Notes: a model not told the origin generated them from the sequence alone. A DNA stretch of 64,000 bases from Castellaniella sp040276065 (GCF_040276065.1 NZ_JBELOI010000008.1:124001-188000); one strand, 5' to 3'. Shown: positions 41,221 to 50,700, numbered from the stretch's first letter. Program-made: numbers and translations.

Positions 41221-42621
41221 TCAAATGGGCGGGGGCAGGGTGTCGTCGTCCAGGCCGAGCCACGCCCCCGCACGGCGCAGCTCGTCTTGCAGATCCCGGG
41301 TCGGCAGGCGGCGCGGCGGAATTCCCCGGTGGATGGCGAGCGCGGCCCCCGTGCCCGCCGCCTGCCCCATGACGAAACAGCCGCCGGACACGCGCGCGGC
41401 CGACTGGCCGCCGTGCGTCATGCCGGCGCAGCGGCCCGCCACCAGGAGGTTGTCGATGCCTTGGGGCAGCAGCATGCGCCAGGGGAGGTGGTTGTATCCG
41501 CGGCTGGCGGCCCGGCCGGCCGCGTCCTGCGTGCCGTGCGGCCAGCGGAACTCGACGCGTCCGGCCATGTGTTCCTCGACCGGCCAGCCGTTCACGCCGA
41601 CCGTGTCCTCGAAGCTCGCGCAAGCCAGCACATCGTCCTCGGTCAGGACGTAGTCGCCCACGATGCGCCGGGTTTCGCGGATGCCGAGCTGCGGCGGCAG
41701 ATCCAGGAGGTAGGCGTGCTCGAAGCCGGGCATGTCGCGCCGCAGGAAGCCCATGAACTGTGCGGCTTGCCGCCGACCTTCGCTCTCGGCGGCGGACAAC
41801 TGCCAGGCGTCTGTGCCGTCCACGGGTCCGCCGTCGGGGCGTGCAAGCTGGGTCACGTTCGCACGCCATTCGGCCGGGTTCTTTTGCGGGCGCAGAATCG
41901 GCCCCTGGCGCGCAAACCGTTCGCCGCGGGCCTCGGCCGCGCGCATGCGTTCGACCACGTGGCGCCAGGCCTCGCCGGCGCGGACCGGGTCGACGCCGCC
42001 GATCCGCATCATTGTGCTGGGATACATCATGGCTTGGCCGTCGGTACCTTTTTCGTACGGAACGCCTGCCAGGGCCGCGACGTCGCCGTCGCCGGTGCAG
42101 TCGATGAACTGGCGCGCGCGGATCGCGGCACGTCCGGATTTGGTCTCGACCATGACGACGTCGATGCCGCCGTCCTCGCGCATCAGCACGTCCGCAACCC
42201 ACGCGTGCAGCAGGACGCGGGCGCCGGATGCCGCCAACAGCTCGTCGGCCGCCACCTTGTAGGCTGCGGTGTCATAGGCCTGCGCCGCCATGCGTCCGCC
42301 AAAGAGCAGATGGGGCGTATTGAGGCCGCCGAGCGCGTCGATGCGCTCGAGCAGTTCCGCGCCGGCGCCTTGGACGACCTGGCGAAGCACGCCGTGGACG
42401 TTGGCGTGCAGGCCACAGAAATTGGTCACCCCTGCGGCGGTGCCCATACCGCCCAGGAATCCGTAGCGCTCGACCAGCAGGGTGCGCACGCCGCCGCGCG
42501 CGGCGCCGACCGCCGCCGCCAGGCCCGCCGGCCCGCCGCCCAGCACCAGCACGTCGACCTCGTCGATGAGCGGCGTGCGCCGTGCAGGCTCGGTGATGGA
42601 TGGTGGGATTGTCGAGCTCAT
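41221..42621 (-). CDS. FAD-dependent oxidoreductase (FAD_oxidored family)
   Basis: A 466-residue flavoprotein. The Rossmann FAD motif is VLVLGGGPAGLAAAVGAARGGVRTLLVE (residues about 24-51), followed by the family signature GFLGGMGTAAGVTNFCG. Later blocks are FIDCTGDGDVAALAGVPYEKG, LGIRETRRIVGDYVLTEDD, LPQGIDNLLVAGRC and GGQSAARVSGGCFVMGQAAG. Many relatives are of unknown substrate. It sits inside a tripartite transporter operon between tctA and the Bug gene, so it probably oxidises or reduces the imported acid. It has no signal peptide and is expected to be cytoplasmic. Confidence 0.85.
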   Translation of the reverse strand: MSSTIPPSITEPARRTPLIDEVDVLVLGGGPAGLAAAVGAARGGVRTLLVERYGFLGGMGTAAGVTNFCGLHANVHGVLRQVVQGAGAELLERIDALGGLNTPHLLFGGRMAAQAYDTAAYKVAADELLAASGARVLLHAWVADVLMREDGGIDVVMVETKSGRAAIRARQFIDCTGDGDVAALAGVPYEKGTDGQAMMYPSTMMRIGGVDPVRAGEAWRHVVERMRAAEARGERFARQGPILRPQKNPAEWRANVTQLARPDGGPVDGTDAWQLSAAESEGRRQAAQFMGFLRRDMPGFEHAYLLDLPPQLGIRETRRIVGDYVLTEDDVLACASFEDTVGVNGWPVEEHMAGRVEFRWPHGTQDAAGRAASRGYNHLPWRMLLPQGIDNLLVAGRCAGMTHGGQSAARVSGGCFVMGQAAGTGAALAIHRGIPPRRLPTRDLQDELRRAGAWLGLDDDTLPPPI

Positions 42622-42658
42622 GATGTGCTTGAAATATACCAGACCGGATGGCGGGCCC

Positions 42659-44170
42659 TCATTCCTCGACGAAGGCTTCTTTGCGCCGCTTGCGGATGGC
42701 CGGCAGCACCATCGCGGCGAGCAGCGCGGCGGCGGACAGCAGCAGCGTGGCGGAGATCGGCCGGCTCACGAGGATGCTCCAATCGCCGCGGGACAGCAGC
42801 AGGGCGCGGCGCAGGTTTTCCTCCATCATTGGACCCAGGATCAGCGCCAGCAGCAGCGGCGCCGGCTCCAGGCCGAGTTTGATGAAGACATAGCCGATGA
42901 GGCCGAACCAGCCCAGCATCCAGATGTCCCACGCACTGTTGCTCAGGGAGTAGGCCCCGATGGCGCAGAACAACACGATGGCGGGAAACAGCCAACGGTA
43001 CGGCAGCGTCAGCAGCTTCACCCAGAGGCCGACCAGCGGCAGGTTGAGGACGACGAGAAACGCATTGCCGATCCACATCGAGGCGATGAGCCCCCAGAAC
43101 AGCTCGGGATTGCTCGTCATGACCTGGGGCCCGGGCTGAATATTGTGGATGATCATGGCGCCGACCATCAGGGCCATCACGCTGTTGGGCGGTAGGCCCA
43201 GCGTCAGCAACGGGATGAATGCAGTCTGCGAGCCCGAATTATTGGCCGCCTCGGGCGCGGCGACGCCCCGGATATTGCCGTCGCCCAGGGGGATCTCGCC
43301 GGGCTTGAGCTTGATTTTCTTTTCGGCCGTATAGGCCGCGAAGGACGAGAGCACGGCACCACCGCCGGGGAGAATCCCGAGGAAGCTCCCGATCAGCGTG
43401 CCGCGAAAGATGGCGGGCGTCATGTGCTTCCAGTCCTTTCGGCTGGGGTACAGGCTGGACAGGCCGACTTTGACGATCTGCCGCTGTTCGTCGGCCCGCG
43501 ACAGGTTGGCGATGATTTCACCATAGCCGAACAGGCCCATGGCGATGACCACGAAGTCGATCCCGTCGGCCAGCTCGGGGATCTCGAAACCGTAGCGCTG
43601 TATGCCCGAATTGACGTCGGCCCCCATCATTCCGAGCAGCAGGCCCAGCACGATCATGCCCAGCGCCTTGAGCACGGAGCCCGAGGCCAGGATCACGGAT
43701 CCGATCAGCCCCAGGACAATCAGGGAAAAATACTCAGCGGGCCCGAACTTGAACGCCATTGCCGTCAGCGGGATGGCAAAGGCGGCGATCACCACGGTGC
43801 CAAAACAACCCGCCACGAACGAGCCCACGGCGGCGGCCGTCAGGGCGGGGCCCGCGCGGCCCTTGCGGGCCATCTGGTAGCCGTCGAGAGTCGTGACCAC
43901 CGAAGAGATCTCGCCTGGCAGGTTGACCAGGATGGAGGTCGTGGAGCCGCCGTAGGCCGCGCCGTAATAGATGCCCGCGAGCATGATCAACGCCGAGGTG
44001 GGGTCCAGCGCGTAGGTGCTGGGCAGGAGTATCGCGATGGTCGCCGTCGGCCCCAGGCCGGGCAGGATGCCGATCATGGTGCCCAGGAGGCAGCCGGCGA
44101 AGGCATAGGCGAGGTTGTGAAGCGTAAAGGCGACGCTGAATCCCAGGGCCAGGTTCTGCAACACGTCCAT
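42659..44170 (-). CDS. tctA: Tripartite tricarboxylate transporter large permease TctA
   Basis: A 503-residue membrane permease with about 12 helices. The TctA hallmarks GTMIGILPGLGPTATIAILLPSTYALDPTSALIMLAGIYYGAAYGGSTTSILVNLPGE and the inverted second copy GSFLGILPGGGAVLSSFAAYTAEKK are present, plus GVAAPEAANNSGSQTAFIPLLTLGLPPNSVMA. It acts with TctB and the Bug receptor as a proton- or sodium-coupled importer. The start is 25 bp after tctB. Confidence 0.95.
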   Translation of the reverse strand: MDVLQNLALGFSVAFTLHNLAYAFAGCLLGTMIGILPGLGPTATIAILLPSTYALDPTSALIMLAGIYYGAAYGGSTTSILVNLPGEISSVVTTLDGYQMARKGRAGPALTAAAVGSFVAGCFGTVVIAAFAIPLTAMAFKFGPAEYFSLIVLGLIGSVILASGSVLKALGMIVLGLLLGMMGADVNSGIQRYGFEIPELADGIDFVVIAMGLFGYGEIIANLSRADEQRQIVKVGLSSLYPSRKDWKHMTPAIFRGTLIGSFLGILPGGGAVLSSFAAYTAEKKIKLKPGEIPLGDGNIRGVAAPEAANNSGSQTAFIPLLTLGLPPNSVMALMVGAMIIHNIQPGPQVMTSNPELFWGLIASMWIGNAFLVVLNLPLVGLWVKLLTLPYRWLFPAIVLFCAIGAYSLSNSAWDIWMLGWFGLIGYVFIKLGLEPAPLLLALILGPMMEENLRRALLLSRGDWSILVSRPISATLLLSAAALLAAMVLPAIRKRRKEAFVEE

Positions 44171-44195
44171 GGCGAAGGTTTCCTTTTCCGGTGGT

Positions 44196-44684
44196 TCAGC
44201 CGGCGATGAAGCCCGGCCAGGCCGGCAGTTGCATGCCCAGGCCCTTGACGAAGATCAGCCAGCCGCCCAGGGCCAGCACGGTGGCGAGGAGGGCCGCTTC
44301 ACCCAACCGGAACTGCGAGCCTGCGCGGGCGGCCGCAATGGTGGCGATCCAGGCGGCCAGCACGAATCCGAACGCCGGGATGCCCAGCGCGGGCCAGCCG
44401 CCCAGCAGGGCTGCAAACAGGGCGTTGGCGAGGATGATGAAGACCAGGGGCTTGCCGGCCCATCGGCCGATCGGCTCGCCGTCAGCGGTTTCGAGGGTCA
44501 GGGACTTGATGCAGACGGCCAGGCCGATCAGGACCAGCAGGGCGCTGCACAGCAGCGGGAAATAGCCCGGGCCCATGTGTGCGCTGGTGCCGATCCGATA
44601 GGCCGTCGCGCCCCAACCGAAACAGGCTCCGGTGATCACGAAGAGCAGGCCGGAGAAAAAGTCCTTTTGGCTTTTGATGCGCAT
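44196..44684 (-). CDS. tctB: Tripartite tricarboxylate transporter small permease TctB
   Basis: A 162-residue membrane protein with four helices. The family N-terminus KDFFSGLLFVITGACFGWGATAYRIGTSAHMGPGYFP is clear. The ATG at 44684 is chosen because it begins just before this block. First gene of the operon; its promoter must lie in the 360-bp gap shared with fpr, where minus-strand TACAAT occurs at 44766-44771. Confidence 0.92.
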   Translation of the reverse strand: MRIKSQKDFFSGLLFVITGACFGWGATAYRIGTSAHMGPGYFPLLCSALLVLIGLAVCIKSLTLETADGEPIGRWAGKPLVFIILANALFAALLGGWPALGIPAFGFVLAAWIATIAAARAGSQFRLGEAALLATVLALGGWLIFVKGLGMQLPAWPGFIAG

Positions 44685-45044
44685 GGGCGGTGATCCCGTT
44701 GGGCGGGCAGACGCACGGCGCCCCCCGCGGTGAAGGCCGATGGCGCGGCCCGGCAATGGACGGATTGTATTGCAGCCCACGCGGTGGCGCGGCCAATTCG
44801 ACCCGCGGTGTAGAATGCTACTCTCGGGCGGAAGAGGGCGCGAATGCGGCCCCGAGCGCGGCGCGAGACCACCCCGGCCCCGTTCGTGACATGTCTCCCG
44901 GCGTTGCTGAACAGCGCCTGATTTGTCCTATGTCAAGAAAACTGACCAGACCCGTGCAGTAGCGGCTTGTAATCCGCCCTTGCGGCCCTACCATTCCCAT
45001 ACGACAGTTTCACTCCTATACGATCAGTTTGATACGCAATCACC
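44685..45044. other. Divergent intergenic region between tctB and fpr
   Basis: No supportable gene in these 360 bases. The left half is GC-rich. On the plus strand TAGAAT (44812-44817) could be a -10 box, which would give fpr a leader of about 220 bases. On the minus strand TACAAT near 44766 may serve tctB. No tRNA, riboswitch or strong operator was recognised. Confidence 0.45.
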
Positions 45045-45821
45045 ATGGCAGCTTTCAATTCCGAGCAGGTCCTCAGCGTGCGCCACTGGAACGACACGCT
45101 GTTCTCTTTCAAAACCACGCGGGATCCCGGGCTGCGCTTCCATAACGGCCATTTCGTCATGCTGGGCCTCGAGGTCGACGGCAAGCCCTTGATGCGCGCC
45201 TACAGCATCGCCAGCGCGAACCACGAGGACAATCTCGAGTTTCTCAGCATCAAGGTGCCCAACGGCCCGCTCACCTCGCGCTTGCAGCACCTCAAGGCGG
45301 GCGACTCCATCCTGGTCAGCCGCAAGCCGGTCGGCACGCTAGTGGCCGACGACCTCGTACCCGGTCGACGCCTGTATCTGTTCGCCACCGGGACGGGCCT
45401 GGCGCCGTTCATGAGCATCATCAAGGACCCCGAGGTCTACGAGCGCTTCGAAAAGGTGGTGCTGGTGCACGGGGTGCGCTTTGCGAGCGAGCTCGCCTAC
45501 TCGGACTACATCCGCGAAGAGCTGCCCCAGGATGAATACCTGGGCGAGATGGTGCGCGACAAGCTCATCTACTACCCGACGGTCACTCGCGAGCCCTTCG
45601 CGCATCAGGGCCGCATCACCGCGCTCGTGGATAGCGGGCAATTGTTCCGCGACATCGATTTGCCGCCCTTGGATCCAGCCGTCGACCGCGCGATGATCTG
45701 CGGCAGTCCCGCGATGCTCGCCGACGTGCGCCGGATGCTCGACGACCGGGGATTTTCGGTGTCGCCCGGGGTGGGCGAGCCGGGCGACTACGTCTACGAG
45801 CGCGCCTTCGCCGAAAAATAA
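45045..45821 (+). CDS. fpr: Ferredoxin--NADP+ reductase
   Basis: A 258-residue FAD flavoprotein exchanging electrons between NADPH and ferredoxin or flavodoxin, used for Fe-S repair and oxidative stress defence. FAD-binding RAYSIASANHEDNLEF, NADP-binding LFATGTGLAPFMSII and VHGVRF are typical of the bacterial subclass. The C-terminus YVYERAFAEK ends a few residues beyond the FAD-stacking aromatic, as in bacterial FPRs. It ends at an intrinsic terminator and is therefore monocistronic. Confidence 0.95.
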   Translation: MAAFNSEQVLSVRHWNDTLFSFKTTRDPGLRFHNGHFVMLGLEVDGKPLMRAYSIASANHEDNLEFLSIKVPNGPLTSRLQHLKAGDSILVSRKPVGTLVADDLVPGRRLYLFATGTGLAPFMSIIKDPEVYERFEKVVLVHGVRFASELAYSDYIREELPQDEYLGEMVRDKLIYYPTVTREPFAHQGRITALVDSGQLFRDIDLPPLDPAVDRAMICGSPAMLADVRRMLDDRGFSVSPGVGEPGDYVYERAFAEK

Positions 45822-45846
45822 GGCGTTGCCCAGTTCGCGCGACACG

Positions 45847-45881
45847 GCCCTCCGGCGGATCGTCCGGGGGGCTTTTACTTT
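45847..45881 (+). terminator. Rho-independent terminator after fpr
   Basis: A 9-bp stem (45847-45855 with 45864-45872, one G-T wobble, 8-base loop) is followed by TTTTACTTTT. It lies 25 bp beyond the fpr stop. Confidence 0.85.
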
Positions 45882-45937
45882 TGTCTATTGATCTGTACAC
45901 TTTGATAGTTGTTAAATTCGAGACACGGACCATCACC

Positions 45938-46324
45938 ATGAGCAAGGCAATCATCCATACCGACACCGCGCCGGCCGCGGTCGGCCCGTACTCCCAGGCC
46001 GTCAGCGCCACGGCGGGCCGGCTGGTCTTCCTATCGGGTCAGATCGGCCTCGAGCCGGGCACCGGCGAGCTGGTTTCCGAGAACTTCGAGGGCCAGGTGC
46101 GCCAGTCCTTCGCCAATATGCAGGCGGTCATCGCGGCGGCCGGCGGCACCCTCGACAACGTGGTCAAGCTCACCTTGTTCCTGACCGATCTCAGCAAGTT
46201 CGCCAGCGCCAATGCGATCATGGCCGAAATCATCCCCGAGCCCTATCCGGCGCGGTCGACGATCGGCGTGGCCAGTCTGCCCAAGGGCGCGCAATTCGAG
46301 GTCGAGGCCATCCTCGCCCTTTAG
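45938..46324 (+). CDS. ridA: RidA family enamine/imine deaminase
   Basis: A 128-residue RidA (YjgF/YER057c/UK114) protein, which hydrolyses reactive enamines/imines such as 2-aminoacrylate. Family features are TDTAPAAVGPYSQAV, VFLSGQIGLEPGTGEL, the QVRQSFANMQAVIAAAGGTLDNVVK block and the substrate Arg in YPARSTIGVASLPKGAQFEVEAIL. The ATG at 45938 gives the usual length. recG starts 8 bp downstream, so the two may be co-transcribed. Confidence 0.94.
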   Translation: MSKAIIHTDTAPAAVGPYSQAVSATAGRLVFLSGQIGLEPGTGELVSENFEGQVRQSFANMQAVIAAAGGTLDNVVKLTLFLTDLSKFASANAIMAEIIPEPYPARSTIGVASLPKGAQFEVEAILAL

Positions 46325-46332
46325 AGGGCCCG

Positions 46333-48408
46333 TTGAGCGTCGCCGCCCCATCCCGTAAAGCCGCCGCGCGCAAACCGGCGCCGGCCAGGGAGCCCATCGC
46401 CTCGCTGGAACGCAAATTCCGCAAACTCGGCTTGTGCGAGCCGGCGGATTTCATCGTCCACCTGCCGCTGCGCTACCTGGACGAGACCCGCATCACGCCC
46501 ATCGCGCGGGCCAGGGCCGGACAACACGCGGTTCTAGAGGGCGAGATCATCCACAGCGAGGCGCAGTTTCGGCCCCGGCGCCAGTTGCAGGCCGTGCTCG
46601 AGGACGGCAGCGGGCGCATCACGCTGCGCTGGCTGCACGCCTATCCCGGCCAGCAAGAGCGCCTGCGCGCGGGCCGGCGGGTGCGGGCGCGCGGCGAGGT
46701 GCGCGCGGGCTTCAACGGCCCCGAGATCGTCCATCCCCTGATGACGGAGGCCGGTGCCGCGCTGCCGCGCACCCTCACGCCCGTCTACCCGACCACTCAG
46801 GGCCTGAGCCAGGCGAGCCTGCGCAAGGCGATCGACGAGGCGTTGGCGGGCGCCGACCTGGACGACACCCTCCCGCGACAAATCCGCGAGGCCTATGATC
46901 TGGCCCCGTTCGACGAATCCCTGCGGATGCTGCACCATCCCGTGCCCGAGGTGTCGCTCGACAGCCTGGCCGAGCATCGCCATCCCGCCTGGCGGCGCAT
47001 CAAGTTCGACGAGTTGCTGGCCCAGCAGTTGGCTCTGGCCGTGGCGCGTGCGGCCCGGCTGGCCCAGCGCGCGCAGCCGCTGGCGCCGGGGGGGGCGCTG
47101 CTCGAGCGCCTGCGCGCCAGCCTGCCATTCGCCCTCACCGGAGCGCAGCAGCGCGCAATCGCACAGATCGCGGCCGATCTGGCCCTGGGCCATCCCATGC
47201 ATCGCCTGCTGCAAGGCGACGTGGGCAGCGGCAAGACCATCGTGGCGGCTTTCGCCGCCGCGCACGCGATCGCGGCCGGCGCGCAGGTGGCGATCATGGC
47301 GCCGACGGAAATCCTCGCCGAACAGCACTTGCGCAAGTTCTCTGAGTGGCTCGAACCCCTCGGGGTGCAGGTAGCCTGGCTCACGGGGGCGGTGGCCGCC
47401 GCGCCGCGCCGTGCGGCGCTTGCCGCCATCGCCTCCGGCGAGGCGCGGCTGGTGGTCGGCACCCAGGCTCTGATCCAGGACAAGGTCGTTTTTCGGAACC
47501 TGGGATTGGTGATCACCGACGAGCAACATCGTTTCGGCGTGGGCCAGCGCCTGGACCTCAATCGCAAGGGCGAGGCCGGGGATGCCCTGCCGCATCAACT
47601 CAGCATGAGCGCAACCCCGATCCCGCGCACCCTGGCGATGGCGTTTTTCGCCGACATGGAGATCTCGGTCATCGACGAGTTGCCGCCGGGGCGCTCACCG
47701 GTGCTTACCAAGTTGTTCGCCGACACCCGCCGCGACGAGATTCTGGCGCGGATCGGCGACGAAGTCAGGGCAGGGCGGCAGGCCTACTGGGTCTGCCCGC
47801 TGGTCGAGGAAAGTGAGGCGTTGCAGCTCCAGACCGCCGTGGACACCTGGGAGCGCCTGCGTGGCATTCTGCCGGACCTGCGGGTCGGCCTGATGCATGG
47901 ACGCCTGCCGGCGCAGGACAAGGCCGAGGTGATGGGGGCGTTTCGCGAGGGGCGCATCGACTTGCTGGTCAGCACGACCGTGATCGAGGTGGGCGTTGAC
48001 GTGCCCAATGCCACGCTGATGGTGATCGAGCACGCCGAGCGCTTCGGCCTGGCGCAGCTCCACCAACTGCGTGGCCGTGTCGGCCGCGGCGCGCACCAGT
48101 CCGCTTGCGTGCTGCTCTACCAGCCGCCGCTGTCAGGGGTGGCGCGCGAACGGCTGCGGGCCATGTACGAAACCAGCGACGGCTTCGAGATCGCGCGCCG
48201 CGATCTCGCGCAGCGCGGGCCGGGCGAGCTGTTGGGGATCCGCCAGTCCGGGCAGGCGCCACTGCGTTTTGCCGATCTCTCGGACGACGAGGGCTTGCTG
48301 GACCAGGCCCGCGAAGCGGCGGCCCGGCTGGCGGCCGATTTTCCAGAACATGCGCTGGCTCATCAGCGCCGCTGGATGCAGGGCCGGGCGCAGTATCTGC
48401 GCAGTTGA
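46333..48408 (+). CDS. recG: ATP-dependent DNA helicase RecG
   Basis: A 691-residue branch-migration helicase that regresses stalled forks and processes Holliday junctions. A wedge/OB region (about 60-160) precedes helicase motifs GDVGSGKTIVAAF (I), APTEILAEQH (Ia), DEQHRFGV (II), SMSATPIPRTLAM (III), STTVIEVGVDVPNATLMVIEHAERFGLAQLHQLRGRVGR (V-VI). No ATG precedes the conserved region, so the TTG at 46333, 8 bp after ridA, is taken as start. oxyR follows after 45 bp. Confidence 0.96.
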   Translation: MSVAAPSRKAAARKPAPAREPIASLERKFRKLGLCEPADFIVHLPLRYLDETRITPIARARAGQHAVLEGEIIHSEAQFRPRRQLQAVLEDGSGRITLRWLHAYPGQQERLRAGRRVRARGEVRAGFNGPEIVHPLMTEAGAALPRTLTPVYPTTQGLSQASLRKAIDEALAGADLDDTLPRQIREAYDLAPFDESLRMLHHPVPEVSLDSLAEHRHPAWRRIKFDELLAQQLALAVARAARLAQRAQPLAPGGALLERLRASLPFALTGAQQRAIAQIAADLALGHPMHRLLQGDVGSGKTIVAAFAAAHAIAAGAQVAIMAPTEILAEQHLRKFSEWLEPLGVQVAWLTGAVAAAPRRAALAAIASGEARLVVGTQALIQDKVVFRNLGLVITDEQHRFGVGQRLDLNRKGEAGDALPHQLSMSATPIPRTLAMAFFADMEISVIDELPPGRSPVLTKLFADTRRDEILARIGDEVRAGRQAYWVCPLVEESEALQLQTAVDTWERLRGILPDLRVGLMHGRLPAQDKAEVMGAFREGRIDLLVSTTVIEVGVDVPNATLMVIEHAERFGLAQLHQLRGRVGRGAHQSACVLLYQPPLSGVARERLRAMYETSDGFEIARRDLAQRGPGELLGIRQSGQAPLRFADLSDDEGLLDQAREAAARLAADFPEHALAHQRRWMQGRAQYLRS

Positions 48409-48453
48409 ACCTTCCAGGCTGCATCCACGCATTGCGAGACGCAAGGAATCATC

Positions 48454-49410
48454 ATGACGTTGACGGAATTGAAGTACCTCGTGGCCGTGGCGCGGGAGCG
48501 CCACTTCGGGCGCGCTGCCGAGGCGTGCTTCGTCAGCCAGCCGACCCTGTCGGTGGCCATCCGCAAGCTCGAGGAAGAACTGGGGGTGGTCCTCTTCGAG
48601 CGCGGCGGCGCCGAGGTCGGCATCACGCCGATTGGCCTGCGTGTCGTTGCCCAGGCCCAACGTGTCCTCGAAGAAAGCGCCAACCTGCGCGAAATCGCTC
48701 GTCAGGGCCACGATCCCCTCGAGGGCCCTTTGCGCGTGGGCGTGATCTACACCGTCGGCCCATATCTGCTGCCGCATCTGGTCCCGGCGCAGATTCGCTC
48801 GATGCCTCAGATGCCGCTGCTGCTTCAGGAAAACTACACCGCTCGCCTGCTCGAGCTGCTGCGCCAGGGCGAGATCGACTGCGCGATCCTCGCGCTGCCC
48901 CTGCCGGATGCGGGATTCGCCCAGTGCGCTCTGTACGACGAACCGTTCTGCGTCGCCCTGCCGCACAATCACCCCTGGGCGTCGAGCAAGCAGATCGATT
49001 CCGCGAGACTCAAGGAGGAAACCATGCTGTTGCTGGGTGCCGGACACTGTTTCCGCGATCAAGTGCTCGAGGTCTGTCCGGAGCTCTCCCGCTTTTCGGC
49101 GTCCAGTGAGGGCATCCAACGGACCTTCGAAGGGTCCTCGCTCGAAACCATTCGCCACATGGTTGCCGCCGGCATCGGCATCACCGTCATGCCGGCCAGC
49201 GCCCTGGGCGTGCATGGCGAAGAGAACCAACTCCTGGCTTTCGTGCCCTTCAAGCCGCCGGTCCCCGACCGCCGGGTGGTCCTGGTCTGGCGCAAGAGCT
49301 TCCCGAGATTGGCCGCGATCGAAGCTTTGGTACAGGCCGTGCGCCATTGCGGCATACCGGGCGTGGCCATGCTAGCGGACGCCGCCGCGCTCGAGAGCGA
49401 AGCGGGCTAG
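48454..49410 (+). CDS. oxyR: Hydrogen peroxide-sensing LysR-type regulator OxyR
   Basis: A 318-residue LysR-family regulator. The helix-turn-helix is MTLTELKYLVAVARERHFGRAAEACFVSQPTLSVAIRKLEEELGV. The redox pair is in GHCFRDQVLEVC, with the two Cys spaced as Cys199 and Cys208 of E. coli OxyR, which form a disulphide with H2O2. SSLETIRHMVAAGIGITVMP is also typical. It follows recG closely; oxyR-recG linkage is known in other proteobacteria such as Pseudomonas, in the opposite order. No catalase or ahp gene is adjacent. Confidence 0.95.
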   Translation: MTLTELKYLVAVARERHFGRAAEACFVSQPTLSVAIRKLEEELGVVLFERGGAEVGITPIGLRVVAQAQRVLEESANLREIARQGHDPLEGPLRVGVIYTVGPYLLPHLVPAQIRSMPQMPLLLQENYTARLLELLRQGEIDCAILALPLPDAGFAQCALYDEPFCVALPHNHPWASSKQIDSARLKEETMLLLGAGHCFRDQVLEVCPELSRFSASSEGIQRTFEGSSLETIRHMVAAGIGITVMPASALGVHGEENQLLAFVPFKPPVPDRRVVLVWRKSFPRLAAIEALVQAVRHCGIPGVAMLADAAALESEAG

Positions 49411-49529
49411 CCGGTCCGGCGAGGCCTGGACCTGGCCCGAAAGGCGTACGCGTAAACCCTCACGCAGGCCGCGCCCACGCCTTTTGACTTTCGATGTATT
49501 CTCTTCGAGAGTTTTCAAAGGAGGCTGTT

Positions 49530-50651
49530 ATGAAGATCCGTGTAACCCCGGTGGCGGCGGCGCTAGGCCTTGCTGCTGGCATGCTGATATCCTCGGTTGC
49601 CAGCGCCGACACCATCAAGATCGCTATTGCGGGTCCCTTCACCGGTGCCCTTACCCAATACGGCGACATGGTCAAGGAGGGGGTCGATACCGCAATCGAG
49701 ACCATCAACGCGTCCGGCGGCGTGCTCGGCAATCAACTCGAGGCCGTCGTCATGGACGACGCGTGCGAGCCCAAACAAGGCCCCGTGGTCGCCAACCGCG
49801 TGGTCAACGAAAAGATTCACTACGTGGTCGGCCACGTGTGTTCGGGCGCCACCATCGCGGCCGCGCCCGTCTACAACACCGAGGGCGTGGTCATGGTTTC
49901 GCCCTCGGCGACCTCGCCGCTGGTCACCGACGGCAAGAACTTCGACATGATCTTCCGCACCATCGGGCGCGACGATCAGCAAGGCCCCGCGGCCGCCCAG
50001 TTCATCGCCGAAAAGATCAAGCCCACATCGGTCGCCGTCCTGCACGACAAGCAGTCCTATGGCCAGGGCATCGCCACCGCAGTTAAAAACGATCTCGAAA
50101 AAGCCGGCATCAAGATCGTGCTCTTCGAAGGCATCAACGCTGGCGACAGCGACTACTCGGCCGTCATCACCAAGCTCAAATCCTCGGGCGCCGATTTCGT
50201 GTATTACGGCGGCTACCATCCGGAAATGGGCCTGCTGCTGCGCCAGGGTGCCGAACAAGGCCTCAACGTCAAGTTCATGGGCCCCGAAGGCGTCGGCAAT
50301 CCCGACATCAATGCCATCGCCGGCCCGGCCGTCGAAGGTATGCTCGTCACCTTGCCAGCGGACTTCACGCAGAATCCGGACAACGCCGCGGTCGTCAAGG
50401 CGTTCAAGGACAAGAACCGCAATCCGGGCGGCGCATTCCAGCTCACGGCCTATTCGGCGCTGCAATCCATCGCCACGGGCATCAAGGGCGTCGGCGCGGA
50501 CGATCCGGTCAAGGTCGCCGCCTGGCTGCACGGCAACGCGGTCAAAACTCCGATCGGCGAGATCGCCTGGAACCAGCAAGGCGACCTCAAGGACTTCAAG
50601 TTCGACATCTTCACCTGGCACGCCGACGGCAGCAAGACGGTCTTCAAGTAA
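49530..50651 (+). CDS. livK: Branched-chain amino acid ABC transporter substrate-binding protein (copy 1)
   Basis: A 373-residue periplasmic LivK/LivJ protein. Signal peptide VTPVAAALGLAAGMLISSVASA, then IKIAIAGPFTGALTQYGDMVKEGVDTAIE and the family VMDDACEPKQGPVVANRVV, FRTIGRDDQQGPAAAQFI, GGYHPEMGLLLRQ. A strong ribosome site (AAAGGAGG, 49517-49524) is present. It is separated from the rest of the LIV operon by a hairpin, proC and a second binding protein, so it may be expressed on its own. Leu/Ile/Val specificity is the default but not proven. Confidence 0.9.
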   Translation: MKIRVTPVAAALGLAAGMLISSVASADTIKIAIAGPFTGALTQYGDMVKEGVDTAIETINASGGVLGNQLEAVVMDDACEPKQGPVVANRVVNEKIHYVVGHVCSGATIAAAPVYNTEGVVMVSPSATSPLVTDGKNFDMIFRTIGRDDQQGPAAAQFIAEKIKPTSVAVLHDKQSYGQGIATAVKNDLEKAGIKIVLFEGINAGDSDYSAVITKLKSSGADFVYYGGYHPEMGLLLRQGAEQGLNVKFMGPEGVGNPDINAIAGPAVEGMLVTLPADFTQNPDNAAVVKAFKDKNRNPGGAFQLTAYSALQSIATGIKGVGADDPVKVAAWLHGNAVKTPIGEIAWNQQGDLKDFKFDIFTWHADGSKTVFK

Positions 50652-50700
50652 GCTCATGCGCCGGCGCCCCCATGGGCTCCGGTCCGACGGCAGGCCCAAG

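Noticed and set aside
40043..42202. A 719-codon minus-strand frame overlapping the Bug and oxidoreductase genes.
   Set aside because: Out of frame with both well-supported genes, extremely Arg-rich, and runs through the hairpin region.
44935..45000. A possible tRNA or structured leader before fpr.
   Set aside because: No cloverleaf, T-loop or recognisable riboswitch core could be drawn; only ordinary leader sequence.
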